DNA of 64,000 nt from Amycolatopsis sp. EV170708-02-1. GTDB taxonomy: Bacteria > Actinomycetota > Actinomycetes > Mycobacteriales > Pseudonocardiaceae. Below are positions 17,179 through 26,909 of this stretch, in pieces. The DNA lies in the NCBI RefSeq assembly GCF_022479115.1, contig NZ_CP092497.1:4030001-4094000 (forward strand). Reading direction: 5' to 3'. The stretch's first letter is position 1, and the number at the start of each line of letters is the position of its first letter. The notes under the pieces were generated by a model that was given only the letters and a program-made list of their open reading frames with translations, ran no database searches and was not told the origin of the DNA. The position numbers and the translations under genes are program-made.

Positions 17179-17450
17179 GCCCGCTCCGGAGGGGTAGGTT
17201 GGCTCGAGGGTATGCACCACATGGAGTCTGGTGGCAAGCCCTCCGGCAGCGGTATACGGGCACATCGATCGTGTGGCGATCTCCACCCACCCGATGAGCC
17301 GGACGGGATTCGGCTAGCCCGCCGGGCGTTGCTGGGGCTGACCGCGAACGCGACGCCTGTGAAGAACACGCCCACGCGCTGCTGGTATCGCAGGCATGAG
17401 TCGCACTGGGCACGGGACCTGCGGGGCGGTCCTGACCATTCAGGAATGAT

Positions 17451-17633
17451 TCAGCCGACGGTGTCGGTCTGCGTCTCCACCGCGATGTCGTGTTCGGCGG
17501 CGAGATCGAACAGGTCGGCCAGCCGAGCGGCATGCAGCTCCGCTTCGTCGGAGCGACCGGCTTGCCGCGCGGCCGCTTCGGCCTTCGCCGCGTCGGCAAT
17601 CCGGCTCCGCAACACCGTCGCGAATACGTCCAT
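17451..17633 (-). CDS. Small helical protein, 60 residues
   Basis: MDVFATVLRSRIADAAKAEA ... LHAARLADLFDLAAEHDIAV is strongly amphipathic and Ala/Glu/Arg rich, as expected for two helices, with an acidic tail. No family recognised. No strong ribosome site precedes the ATG (GGGG abuts it). Codon bias favours coding. Confidence 0.45.
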   Translation of the reverse strand: MDVFATVLRSRIADAAKAEAAARQAGRSDEAELHAARLADLFDLAAEHDIAVETQTDTVG

Positions 17634-17842
17634 CCCCAGACTCTACGGGGCCTGCGGCGCCAAATATAGCCAGCGTGGGCCAGATCGCGACCTCACCCGA
17701 CCTCGCCCAGTCACCCCGGGCTTCGACACGCTGGGGTGATCTCGTTGCCGGCCGTCGTGTCGGCCACCTCGTCGTGGCGCCTAGGTGTGCCACGATGGTC
17801 TGCCGTACCTGGACACGATGAGCGACAACGAAAAGGGCCTAC

Positions 17843-18292
17843 ATGGTGACGACAGAGGAACAGACCCGGTCGAGCATCACGATCACTGCGTCCCCTGCGG
17901 CTGTGATGGCGGCGATCGCCGACTTCGAGTCCTACCCACGGTGGGCCGGTGAAATCACTCACGCCGAGGTCCTCGAACTCGACACCGACGGCCGAGCATA
18001 CCGGGTACGGATGCACATCGACGCCGCGGCGATCCGCGACGAACAGACCCTGCGCTACCGGTGGGACGGTGACCGGGCAGTGCAGTGGACGCTGGAATCC
18101 TCCCGGATGCTGCACAGCCTCGAGGGCTCCTATACTCTGACGGCCACCGACACCGGGACATTGGTGACCTATCGGCTGAGCTTGGCGCTGAAAGTCAAGG
18201 TGCTCAGCGTTCTGCGCCGCCAGGCCGAACGAATCATCACCGAACGCGCCCTCTCCGGGCTTGCCCGGAGAGTCCTGGCCACGGCCTCCTAA
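17843..18292 (+). CDS. SRPBCC-superfamily protein (polyketide cyclase/dehydrase type)
   Basis: A 149-residue START/Bet v1-like helix-grip protein. It starts with SSITITASPAAVMAAIADFE, the beta strand and helix that open the family, followed by SYPRWAGEITHAEVLE. The middle holds the antiparallel strands (YRWDGDRAVQWTLESSR; GSYTLTATDTGTLVTYRLSL) and the C-terminal helix is VLRRQAERIITERALSGLARR. Such proteins bind hydrophobic ligands or cyclise polyketides; actinomycetes have many uncharacterised ones. It is a single gene, not next to a PKS, and in the opposite direction to the WS/DGAT operon; lipid binding would fit that neighbour but is inference. Confidence 0.85.
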   Translation: MVTTEEQTRSSITITASPAAVMAAIADFESYPRWAGEITHAEVLELDTDGRAYRVRMHIDAAAIRDEQTLRYRWDGDRAVQWTLESSRMLHSLEGSYTLTATDTGTLVTYRLSLALKVKVLSVLRRQAERIITERALSGLARRVLATAS

Positions 18293-18707
18293 CACTGTTC
18301 AGCGCCCCACACCGATGTACAACGGCAGGAGCCGACCCCCGGCTGCACTGTGAAGCGCGCCGCGACACCGGTTCGGTGATCACGGGCTTTCACCATATTA
18401 AGAATGAATTTGGCGAGCTTGCGAGCCGGTATCGGCCGCTGGTGTGGATCAGTGCCGGAGACGTCAGGTCGGCGGCATGGGCGTGGTGTGGGGGCTCCGG
18501 ACACCGAGCTCGACCGGGCAATGGGGTCACGGACGTGCTCACCGATGAGGTCGGCGAGCACGGCGTGTGCCTGCCGCTGCTCGCCAACGCGGCCGGAATT
18601 AACCCCTCCGACACCCTGCAGCGCCTGGAAACTTTCCAACGAGTTGAGCCGATCTGCAAAACGACCGTCCGTGGGGGACGATCTTGGACACGCCACCGCC
18701 GGGGCGG
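18293..18707. other. Region without an assignable gene
   Basis: A plus-strand frame (DEVGEHGVCLPLLANAAGIN) keeps coding-like composition just ahead of the PhoU fragment, but I cannot place it in a family and it is interrupted. It may be part of the same decayed segment. Confidence 0.3.
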
Positions 18708-18990
18708 TGAACTGGGCACGTGCGGAATGTGAGACGCAGGCTCAGTCGCTGCCTGCGTTGCAGGCCTGCGCGCGATCTTGGCCGTGGTGTGCTGCGCGGA
18801 GAATATCGAGCGGATGGGTGATCTCGCCGCACACATCGCCGACACAGCCCGCTTCACCCATCCCGAGCGAGCCATTCCGGCGGAGTTCGGGGGTGTCTTC
18901 ACAGGACTGGGCGGGATCGCTGCCGACATGCGGACCGAGTCGGCGAGGTGTTCCTCGGGCTTCACCGACTTGAGGGCGACGAGTCAAGCG
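18708..18990 (+). pseudogene. PhoU fragment, frameshifted
   Basis: ARAECETQAQSLPALQA in one frame, then [20 protein letters not shown] and [17 protein letters not shown] in the next, align with residues of the intact PhoU at 41836-42492 ([53 protein letters not shown]). Only the middle of the protein is present, and the frame changes near 18775. It is a decayed partial paralogue, not a functional regulator. Confidence 0.75.
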
Positions 18991-19103
18991 CAGGCTGTTA
19001 CCTTGCGATGAGCGACGGTGCCTCCGGCCCATCCGCGAGAACGAATGCCAAGATCGGGCCATCCGAATTCGCTCCGATCACGACGAAGAGAATAGGTAAA
19101 AGT

Positions 19104-19307
19104 ATGGCTCAAGGCAGTGTGAAGTGGTTCAACGGAGAGAAGGGTTATGGCTTCATCACGCAGGACGACGGTGGGCCGGACGTCTTCGTGCACTACTCGG
19201 AAATCCAGGGCACCGGCTTCAAGTCCCTGGATGAGGGGCAGCGGGTCGAATACGAGATCGGCCAAGGTCAGAAAGGGCCGCAGGCGCAGCGCGTCACCGC
19301 CATCTGA
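19104..19307 (+). CDS. Cold-shock protein (CspA family)
   Basis: A 67-residue single cold-shock domain that binds single-stranded RNA/DNA and loosens mRNA structure in the cytoplasm. RNP1 is KGYGFI and RNP2 is VFVHYS, and the N-terminus [17 protein letters not shown] is canonical for actinobacteria. The ATG at 19104 follows a short A-rich leader. A perfect hairpin 12 nt after the stop ends the transcript, so the gene is monocistronic. Confidence 0.96.
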   Translation: MAQGSVKWFNGEKGYGFITQDDGGPDVFVHYSEIQGTGFKSLDEGQRVEYEIGQGQKGPQAQRVTAI

Positions 19308-19319
19308 CGGTTCAACCCC

Positions 19320-19355
19320 GAAGGCCCTTGCTCGGTTTGACGAGCAAGGGCCTTC
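19320..19355 (+). terminator. Hairpin terminator of cold-shock gene
   Basis: Perfect 15-bp inverted repeat (19320-19334 with 19341-19355), loop GTTTGA, 12 nt after the stop codon. No T-tract follows, as is common in high-GC actinomycetes. Confidence 0.85.
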
Positions 19356-19499
19356 GCCCGTTGTGAAGCCGACCAACGCCGCCGAAGATCGACGTCTATT
19401 GCCAACGGCGGCATACTGCGAGTCGCCGCGACGGGGAGGACGCGTTCGGTCACGTCGGCAACGTGGGCAATCTCAGCGGCTTCGGCCTGCTACGGGCGG

Positions 19500-19610
19500 C
19501 GTGTTCGCGGGGTTGCAGTCTGGGTGTTGGTTGAGCCGGGCCAGGCCACCGAAGTCGAGGCGGTACTGGGCACGGGTGATTGCGACGTAGGCGAGGGGGC
19601 TTCGCCGGGT
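19500..19610 (-). pseudogene. Possible UvrD-type helicase C-terminal fragment
   Basis: The minus strand encodes SPLAYVAITRAQYRLDFGGL in one frame; YVAITRA is the motif VI region of UvrD/Rep helicases. Nothing else of the helicase is visible in the surrounding 580-bp gap (19356-19938), which is otherwise without an assignable gene. The match is short, so confidence is low. Confidence 0.3.
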
Positions 19611-19938
19611 TCGATCTTGCCGCGCTCGCCGCGCGGCTGGCCGAACACCCGTAGTACGGTCACGCGAGGACTCGTTCGTTTCGTTACTCGGCCCGGGGGA
19701 TGCGAAGTCGGTCGTGAACGGGCAACAAATGAGGTCGGCATTTCGACATTGGCTGTCGCGGAGGCGCGATTGGGATGACATAAAGCGCCTGTCAGGTAAC
19801 AGTACGAGCACTCTGGAGTTGACGCGTTCCGCCGCAGGGGTGTTTTCTGCGGTGCCCGGTTACGCTGCTGCGAGAGGCTGCGATTATCAGTCACGGGCTT
19901 CAGGCACGTGGTGGACGGAGTCCGGTCTAGGGGTTTTT

Positions 19939-20322
19939 GTGAACTTGACGATCACGGTTCAGGCAGAGCATGCGTCCGACGAGCTCCGGTCGCTGGATCA
20001 GGAACTGGCCGAGGCCAACGAGTTGCGCGGTCGTGTGCGGCCGGTGGCTGGGCTTGCGAAGGCCTCGGAGCTGGGGGTCATCGATTCTGCGTTGGTGGTC
20101 GCGCTGGGGCAGGGGGGTGCGGTGACGGTGCTGGTGACAGCGGTGATCACGTGGTTGCGGCGCCGGGTCGGCAACGTCTCGGTGAAGGTCGCCGGACCTG
20201 ACACGACGATCGAACTGAACGCCGAGAACGTGCGCGGGCTGACCGCCGACCAGATCCAGGTGCTCATAGCCGAGATGCGTGACGTACTGCCCGCCGGGTC
20301 CGACGCCGGATCGGCGACGTGA
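19939..20322 (+). CDS. EACC1-like effector-associated protein
   Basis: A 127-residue protein. The N-terminal part (NLTITVQAEHASDELRSLDQ) forms strands and a helix. A single membrane-like helix follows at about residues 62-79 (VVALGQGGAVTVLVTAVI), then a basic WLRRRVGN and a C-terminal sandwich-like part (VSVKVAGPDTTIELNAENVR). This order matches the effector-associated constant component EACC1 that accompanies actinobacterial caspase/STAND effectors. The GTG at 19939 is preferred because homology begins there. Its stop overlaps the start of the caspase gene (GTGA). Role inferred: membrane-linked partner of the neighbouring effector in a regulated conflict system. Confidence 0.75.
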   Translation: MNLTITVQAEHASDELRSLDQELAEANELRGRVRPVAGLAKASELGVIDSALVVALGQGGAVTVLVTAVITWLRRRVGNVSVKVAGPDTTIELNAENVRGLTADQIQVLIAEMRDVLPAGSDAGSAT

Positions 20323-23300
20323 CGTCGTCGCCGGCGTTGAGTACGCCAGGTGCGCAGGTCGTGTTGATCGGCAACGGCAATCACGCCGAAGGGTCCTCTC
20401 TCTCCTCGGTCCAGGCGGTACGGCGATCGGTGGACGCGCTTGCGGAGGTGCTGATCGATCGTTGCGGGGTGGACCCGGCGGCTCTGCGCCTGGTGCACGA
20501 TCCGGCGCATCCGCAGGAGCTGGGCAGCGCGATCACGGCGGCCGCGAACGCGGCGGAGAGTGTGCTGTTCGTCTACTACGTAGGGCACGGGCTGGTGGGT
20601 CCGGGCAATGGCGAGTTGTATCTGGCCACATACGCGACCGACGATCTGGTCGAAGGCTTGGCGTACAAGGCTTTGCCTTATTCGGCCGTGCGCGATGCGC
20701 TGATGCGGTGCCGTGCCAGGTCGATCGTCGTCGTGCTCGACTGTTGTTTCTCGGGCCGCGCCGGAGGTGCGTATGGGACGGCCGTGTCAGACGCGTTTGC
20801 CGTGGCCGCGGTCCGGGGGACTCATGTCCTGACGTCCGCGGCGCGTGACGAGGCGGCTCTCGCGCTGCCGGAGGAGAGCTACACTGCTTTCACAGGACGC
20901 TTGCTGAAGCTGCTCACTACCGGCGACCCGACGCGCGGCGAATGGTTGAGCCTGCTCGATGCCTACGACTGGCTCGATCGGACCTTGTCGGCCGACGGGT
21001 TGCCCCGCCCGCGTCAGCACGTCAGCGACACATCCGGGCGGTTGCTGCTGGCGCCCAACGCCGCCGCTGGCGCAGGGCGCTCCGTTGAGGTGCGGACCGA
21101 GCCGCCCGCGGACGTGGATTGTCCGTACCGCGGTATGGACCGCTACGGGCCGCAGGACTCCCGTTACTTCTTCGGCCGTGACAACGCGATCGCCGAGTTG
21201 GTCCGGCATCTCGGCGAGCCGGCCTTGCAGGGACCGGTCGTGGTGATCGGACCGTCCGGGTCGGGGAAATCGTCCCTCCTGCACGCCGGGTTGCTTCCCG
21301 CACTCGAGTCCGGCGCACTGCCAGGCTCCTCACGATGGACCTCTCGCGTGTTCACCCCGGGAGAACATCCACTCGCCACACTCGCGGAACAACAGCCGCC
21401 CGCCGACGAGGGCCAGGCGGTTCTGGTGGTCGATCAGTTCGAGGAGGTGTTCACGGCCTGCCGCGACGAGGACGAGCAGACCGGGTTCATCCGGGCTCTC
21501 TGCGCCGCTGCCGACGAGGGCACCCGCGTCGTTCTCGGTGTCCGGGCCGATTTCTACGCGCAGTGCATGGCGCATCCGGACCTGGTGCCGGCGTTGCGCG
21601 ACAATGCTTTCCTGGTCTCGCCGATGACCGATGCCGAGCTCCGGACGGTCATCGAGAAGCCCGCTCGCGCGGCCGGCCTCGAGCTCGAAACCGGGCTTGC
21701 CGATGTCGTGCTTCGCGACCTGCGCGCCGGCCACGCGGAGTTCGACGCGGGCGGGGTGCTTCCCCTTCTTTCCTATGCCCTTCTGGCTACCTGGCAGCGG
21801 CGAGCGGGTGTCACGCTCACACTCGCCGGCTACGAAGCCAGCGGTGGCATCTGGGAGTCGGTCAGCAGGCGGGCCGAAGCGACCTACGGCGCGCTCGCCC
21901 CCGAATCGCAGAAGGTCGCGCGGCGGGCGTTGTTGCGGATGGTCCGGGTGAGCACCGGCGCCGAGCCCACGCGTCGCGCCGTGCCGCGCGGGGAACTGCT
22001 CGCCGCCGGTTCCGAGTCCGAAGTGGACGTGGTTCGAAAAGTTCTCGATGTGTTCGCCCGGGACCGGTTGATCACGGTGGACGCGGAAACCGCCACCCTC
22101 ACCCACGAATCCCTGTTGCGGGCCTGGCCGCGCTTCCGGCAATGGATCGAGCGCGACAGCGCTGATCTTGTCGTTCACCAGCAGATCAACGACGCGGCCG
22201 AGCTGTGGGAACGCCTGGAGCGGGACGCCGGTGGACTGTATCGCGGGCGTGCTTTGGCCGAAGCGGATCTGTGGCGGGAATCCCGGGACAACGAACACGG
22301 GCTGACCGCGCTCGAACGGGAGTTCCTGGACGCCAGCTCGGCCGGCCGCCGAGTGCGAGAAGCGGAAGGCGAGAGACAGCGGCTCCGGGAGCGCAAGCAG
22401 AACCGTCGGCTCCGGCTGCTCACGGCAGGCCTGGCGCTACTGGCTACCGTCGCCGTGGTGGCGTCGATCCTGGCGGGGCAGCAGACCCGGGCCGCGGTCG
22501 AGCAGCGTGCCGCGGCGGAGGAACAGCAACATGTCGCCACCGCCCGGCTGCTCCTTTCACAGGCCGAAGCCGCCCGCGCCGGCGACCCGCGGCTCGCGCT
22601 GCAGCTCGGCATCGCGGCGGAGAAGATCCACTCCGACTCCCAGACACGCGCGAGCCTGGTGGGCACGCTCGCCGGAACCTCGTACGCGGGAACGCTGAAC
22701 GGCTTCAGCGATGGCGTCAAGCTGGTGGCCGTCTCGCGGACCGGACTTCTCGCGACCGCCAGCACGACTCGCGTGCCGGACGAACCCTCGTCGCCCGACG
22801 CCGGGGGCGCCGCCAAGGCACAGGCTGGGAGCGGACCGACTACCTCCGCGGGGCCGAAGACCAAACCCCAAGGCACGATCACGTTGTGGACGCTGCCGGC
22901 AACCGGCCTGCCGCGTCGGACTGGCTCCGACATCCTCATCGACTCCGACAGGGTCGAGTTCATGGTCTTCTCGCCCGATGGCCGGTTCCTCGTCACTCCC
23001 GGCGACGACGACCAGCTCGTGACCGTCTGGGAGGTGTCCGATCCCGCGAAGCCTGTCCGGCGTGGATCACTGGACGCCGGCGAACGCACGGACGTCTACG
23101 CCGCGGCGTACTCGCCGGATGGTCGCACGCTGGTCGCCGCTGGACGCCAAACGATCACTGTGTGGAACATGTCCTCACCTGCCCGTCCCGTGCAGGTGAG
23201 CCGGATCGGCTCCACAGCGGACGGTGGCATCGACTCAGTGGCCATCTCGCACGACAGTGCGACGATCGCCGCCGGCAACGACAAGGCGGTGACGCTGTGG

Positions 23301-24803
23301 GACATCGGCGACCCGGCCAGGCCGCGCCAGGTGGGCGCGCCGCTCGCGGCTCGTTCACCCATCGCGTTCTCACCGGGGAAATCCCTCCTCGCGACGCACG
23401 ACAAGGATCCGAAATCGAAGAACCAGAACGCGTTTGTGCTCTGGGACCTGAGTCGGCCCGCTGAACCCGCGCGGATCGGCGCGCCCCTGAACGGGAACAA
23501 TGCCGCGGTCGCGTTTTCCCCGGACAGCACCTTGGTCGCGACAGGCGCCTTCGACGGCACCACAACGTTGTGGGACATCGCCGATCCCGCCACACCGAAG
23601 CGAACCGGAAACTCCCTGACCGGCCACACCGACTATGTCCTGTCACTGGCCTTCGCGCCGGACGGCAGAGCCTTGGTCACCGGCAGTGACGACAAGTCCG
23701 CCCTCCTGTGGCATCTCGCCGCAGCCGGACGTCTCCGCCAGACCGGAGCCATCGCCGGAAACACCGACTCGATCGCATTCCGGCTGGCAGGAGACACAGT
23801 CGTCAGTGGCGGAACCAGCGGTACGGTCTCGGTTGCCGATCTCACCGATCCGGCGCGGGCCGTGACACGAACCCACGCCATATCCGGGAACTTCGCTCAG
23901 CTCTCGCCCGATGGGCGCATGCTCGCCGCCGGCGGTGACGGCAAGACGACGTTGTGGGACGTCTCGGATGCCGCCAGGCCTGTCCGCGGGCTCACCTTGC
24001 CGGACAGCGGCAATCCGGCGTTCTTCTCCCCGAACAACGCGATGCTCATCACCGGGGACGAGAAACGGTCGATCCTCTGGGATGTGTCGGATCCGGGGCA
24101 TCCGGTCAAGCGCGCCGAGGATCTGCCCGCCATCATCGTGCTGGTCGCCAAGTTCACCATGGACAGCAAGAAGCTGGCGATCAGCAACATCTACGACTTC
24201 GACGGCGAAGTCACGCTGTGGGATGTGGCGGACCCCGCGCGGCCGGTACAAGAACCGAGGCGCGTTGTCGCGGGCGACGCCACCAACGTCACGGCTGTGG
24301 CTTTCAGCCCGGACGGCCGGACCCTCGCGACCGGGCGTGCGGACGGCCGGATCATCCTCTGGGATTTGTCTCGTGGCGAACCGGTCCGGCTCGGGCAACC
24401 GTTGGCCGGTCCGGGCGAACCGAACGGCAACGCCAGCTCGCTCAGCAGCACTGTGAGTGTGCTCGGCATGGCCTTCTCGCCGAACGGCAGGCTCCTCGCG
24501 ACGACGAATCTCACGAAAACCCTCATCCTGTGGGACGTGACCGATCGCGCTGCCGCACATGACCTCGGTGCCCCGGTACCGATACCCACCCATGCGGCGC
24601 GCGAGGTCGCGTTCTCTCCGGATGGCACCAGGCTCGCAACTATCGGATTCGACAGCAAGGCAGTCCTCTGGGACACCGCCGACGTCGTGACGCTCCAGGA
24701 CCACGCGGCCGAAAGCGCCTGCGCCATAACGGGAACCGGCCTCGACGAGACGGCATGGCCCCGCTACATCCCGGGAATGCCCTACCGGCCCACGTGCCCT
24801 TGA
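20319..24803 (+). CDS. Caspase-like protease / STAND NTPase / WD40-repeat protein
   Basis: A 1494-residue multidomain protein. Residues 10-250 are a caspase-like (C14) peptidase with His90 in YYVGHGLV and the nucleophile in VLDCCFSGRA (likely Cys143). Residues 270-690 are a STAND/NACHT-type P-loop module: linker YRGMDRYGPQDSRYFFGRD, Walker A GPSGSGKSSLL, Walker B VLVVDQFEE, then a winged-helix region (LITVDAETATLTHESLLRAW). A coiled stretch (EAEGERQRLRERKQNRRLRL) and one membrane helix (about 700-720) follow. The C-terminal 700 residues hold some 14 WD-type repeats ending in LWD(V/I)xDPARP, likely one or two propellers. In known relatives the propeller senses a signal, the NTPase oligomerises and the caspase cleaves targets, leading to cell death. 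Coupled to EACC1 by a 4-nt overlap. Confidence 0.92.
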   Translation: MTSSPALSTPGAQVVLIGNGNHAEGSSLSSVQAVRRSVDALAEVLIDRCGVDPAALRLVHDPAHPQELGSAITAAANAAESVLFVYYVGHGLVGPGNGELYLATYATDDLVEGLAYKALPYSAVRDALMRCRARSIVVVLDCCFSGRAGGAYGTAVSDAFAVAAVRGTHVLTSAARDEAALALPEESYTAFTGRLLKLLTTGDPTRGEWLSLLDAYDWLDRTLSADGLPRPRQHVSDTSGRLLLAPNAAAGAGRSVEVRTEPPADVDCPYRGMDRYGPQDSRYFFGRDNAIAELVRHLGEPALQGPVVVIGPSGSGKSSLLHAGLLPALESGALPGSSRWTSRVFTPGEHPLATLAEQQPPADEGQAVLVVDQFEEVFTACRDEDEQTGFIRALCAAADEGTRVVLGVRADFYAQCMAHPDLVPALRDNAFLVSPMTDAELRTVIEKPARAAGLELETGLADVVLRDLRAGHAEFDAGGVLPLLSYALLATWQRRAGVTLTLAGYEASGGIWESVSRRAEATYGALAPESQKVARRALLRMVRVSTGAEPTRRAVPRGELLAAGSESEVDVVRKVLDVFARDRLITVDAETATLTHESLLRAWPRFRQWIERDSADLVVHQQINDAAELWERLERDAGGLYRGRALAEADLWRESRDNEHGLTALEREFLDASSAGRRVREAEGERQRLRERKQNRRLRLLTAGLALLATVAVVASILAGQQTRAAVEQRAAAEEQQHVATARLLLSQAEAARAGDPRLALQLGIAAEKIHSDSQTRASLVGTLAGTSYAGTLNGFSDGVKLVAVSRTGLLATASTTRVPDEPSSPDAGGAAKAQAGSGPTTSAGPKTKPQGTITLWTLPATGLPRRTGSDILIDSDRVEFMVFSPDGRFLVTPGDDDQLVTVWEVSDPAKPVRRGSLDAGERTDVYAAAYSPDGRTLVAAGRQTITVWNMSSPARPVQVSRIGSTADGGIDSVAISHDSATIAAGNDKAVTLWDIGDPARPRQVGAPLAARSPIAFSPGKSLLATHDKDPKSKNQNAFVLWDLSRPAEPARIGAPLNGNNAAVAFSPDSTLVATGAFDGTTTLWDIADPATPKRTGNSLTGHTDYVLSLAFAPDGRALVTGSDDKSALLWHLAAAGRLRQTGAIAGNTDSIAFRLAGDTVVSGGTSGTVSVADLTDPARAVTRTHAISGNFAQLSPDGRMLAAGGDGKTTLWDVSDAARPVRGLTLPDSGNPAFFSPNNAMLITGDEKRSILWDVSDPGHPVKRAEDLPAIIVLVAKFTMDSKKLAISNIYDFDGEVTLWDVADPARPVQEPRRVVAGDATNVTAVAFSPDGRTLATGRADGRIILWDLSRGEPVRLGQPLAGPGEPNGNASSLSSTVSVLGMAFSPNGRLLATTNLTKTLILWDVTDRAAAHDLGAPVPIPTHAAREVAFSPDGTRLATIGFDSKAVLWDTADVVTLQDHAAESACAITGTGLDETAWPRYIPGMPYRPTCP

Positions 24804-25249
24804 CGGCCAGCCATCTCCTGACAGATCCCGCCGCTTCCCTTCTGGTCTCTGTCCAGGCAAGAACGCTTCGAGCACTTCCTACCTGATCGGATGTCAAGGG
24901 CGAAATGGATCTGGACACCGCTGCATTGCCAATTCCTGAGCCTGGTAGTGCAAGCGCGGCACGACGTCAGCGAAGAACTGTGTAAATGCCGTGAGGCCTG
25001 GATCGCCGTATCACGATTCCTTGTCATAAAAACGGAATCGAGGTAGATGAACAGGCGTGATCGGATTCACGCTACCTGATGTCGACCCGACGCCTGTTCG
25101 CCAAACTCGTGCTGTGTGCCGCCGACACCGCCGACCACATCTGGCACTGGTCGCCGCCGCTGCCATGGCGTCGTCGATCGGGCCTGGTGTCACGACTACT
25201 ACTGCTGGAACGTGGGCGACGTCATTCGGGCCGTCGCGGGGGTTGGGCG
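24804..25249. other. Intergenic region
   Basis: About 445 bp between the WD40 gene and the convergent lipoprotein gene. A short plus-strand frame (MDLDTAALPIPEPGSASAAR, from about 24905) is coding-like but stops after about 26 codons, and I cannot assign it. No strong hairpin was found. Confidence 0.4.
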
Positions 25250-26260
25250 TCATCCGACCTGTGGAACGAGCATTGGCGCCGCGTCAAACCTCGCGGCGAT
25301 TACTCCGGTCCGTAAGAGGAGATCGGGTACGCGCTGCTGCCTTCGGGCGTCGAGCATGGACTCGAACTCAGGAAGAATGGCGAGTGAGGCGGTGTCCTTG
25401 TCAAGCTTGGAATACTTGACCAGAAGGCGTTCGATCGTGGAACGATTGGCGGTGTCGCGCACAGCTTTAGCTAGTGCGCGTTGAAACGCCGCAATCGCCC
25501 TCGGGTTACTCCTCGCAAATTTGCCAAGCGTTCCGAAACCGGTCAAGGGAAAGTTCTGCGTGGAGCCGGTCGAGATGTCGGCGACTGATATTGCACCCAC
25601 GCGCTTGGAAGCCTGAATTAGGTATGGTTCGGTCAAATAGGCGGCGTCGACATCGCCAGACGCAAGGGCGGCTGCGACGTCCGTTGATGGTGTTGGCACC
25701 CATTTCACCTTATCGACAGCGACACGACGATCCATCATGGTCGAAATGGTGAGCAAATGAGAAGCGGTTCCCGGTTCGGCGATTGCGATTCTCTTGCCGG
25801 CAAGGTCATTTATCGACTTGACCCGAGAGTCGGGCGCCGTTGCCACAACATTACTTCGAGCGCTGGCGAAAGAGTTTCCCGCGATGATCTTAATGTCAGC
25901 AGAATCGTTGTTTCTTGCGGCAAATAGTTGTAGATATGAAGACAGGGCCACGTCGACATCACCATTGACGAGTTCGCTCGTCGATGCCCGATCGTTGTCG
26001 ACATCGACAACGTCGACTTCAAGTCCCTCGGCCTTGAAGTATCCGCGCTCTTGAGCCAGGCGCAGTGGTATGAAGTCGACGGTATTGAGTGCTGCTACCT
26101 TGATTCTGTCTCTCTCTGGAAGGTTATGGCCGGCAGTTTTAGATCGGTCATCCAGAGAAGTGCAGCCGACCAGTGTGGTCAACATCAGAACGACAGTGGT
26201 GATTCTGATCGCATACTTTACCTGGTGCGGTCGGCCTCGCTCTACAATGAATCGAGGCAA
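25250..26260 (-). CDS. ABC transporter substrate-binding lipoprotein (NMT1/SsuA type)
   Basis: About 336 residues. The N-terminal helix TTVVLMLTTLVGC ends in a lipobox (LVGC), so the protein should be lipid-anchored outside the membrane. The mature part has the periplasmic-binding fold of nitrate/sulfonate/pyrimidine binders: NTVDFIPLRLAQERGYFKAE, LVNGDVDVALSSYLQL, INDLAGKRIAIAEPGTASHL and ALASGDVDAAYLTEPYLIQA. The ligand is unknown. A TTG at 26260 is chosen because AGGAG lies 6 nt upstream; a TTG two codons earlier touches the same AGGAG. No permease or ATPase gene is adjacent, so it must work with a transporter elsewhere. Its codons include more A/T than its neighbours, which hints at transfer. 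Confidence 0.85.
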   Translation of the reverse strand: MPRFIVERGRPHQVKYAIRITTVVLMLTTLVGCTSLDDRSKTAGHNLPERDRIKVAALNTVDFIPLRLAQERGYFKAEGLEVDVVDVDNDRASTSELVNGDVDVALSSYLQLFAARNNDSADIKIIAGNSFASARSNVVATAPDSRVKSINDLAGKRIAIAEPGTASHLLTISTMMDRRVAVDKVKWVPTPSTDVAAALASGDVDAAYLTEPYLIQASKRVGAISVADISTGSTQNFPLTGFGTLGKFARSNPRAIAAFQRALAKAVRDTANRSTIERLLVKYSKLDKDTASLAILPEFESMLDARRQQRVPDLLLRTGVIAARFDAAPMLVPQVG

Positions 26261-26506
26261 ATGCAACTCCTGGCAACTTGGGCGTCAAATGACAGGGGCC
26301 ATGATTGGCGCGTATACTTCGACGCTGATGCGTTCTGTCAATGATATGCGCAGACATTGCCTGCAGCACCTAGGGAGACACGTTCGGGCACATCAACTGC
26401 ACTCGTGTCACCTGAAGCGAAAAACCGCTTGCCTTCGCGTGGTCGCAGTACTAATGGAGGACTGAGTCCTCCGGGTGAGGCTGTCGCTGACTGACATCAG
26501 AACGAA

Positions 26507-26530
26507 AGACGTCGACCATAGTCGACGTCT
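26507..26530. terminator. Short perfect hairpin
   Basis: A 10-bp perfect inverted repeat around loop CATA in the 640-bp stretch between the lipoprotein gene and the IS remnant; a second small palindrome (GGAGGACTGAGTCCTCC) lies near 26456. Either could be a terminator or an element end. The rest of 26267-26900 shows no supported gene. Confidence 0.4.
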
Positions 26531-26909
26531 GCATGCAATAAACCGTCAAGTTGTGCACGAAGGGAACTTCGGTTCACGTGTGACCTTGGCGCGACGGGCA
26601 TGTGCCGCCACAGTAAGGCTCGACAGAATCATGGCATAGCAGCGATCAGTTCGGCCAGGCTGCGAATTTCGGTCTGCCTCATGATGGTCAATGGTCAGTT
26701 ATTTTTGGCCCTGGCTCAAAGTTCGGTGCGCCACGAGGCGCGAGGAAACGGTGTTGTTACGCCGCTTCATGGGCCGCCAGCTCGAACCCGGTGGATCTGG
26801 GCTGGTACGCGGTGCGCACCCACACTTCTGGTCGGGTATCGAATGCCTGGACTGGGAGGTCACGGTGAAGGACTACGGCGTAGCCGTGACGAAGCCGCAG
26901 TGGAAAGCC

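Noticed and set aside
22700..24780. Repeated LWDxxDPARP units considered as DNA repeats or a CRISPR-like array
   Set aside because: They are WD40 repeats within one open reading frame, diverged at nucleotide level and of irregular spacing.
20786..24875. Long antisense frames opposite the caspase-WD40 gene
   Set aside because: They mirror the high-GC codon bias of the real gene and contain no recognisable domain.
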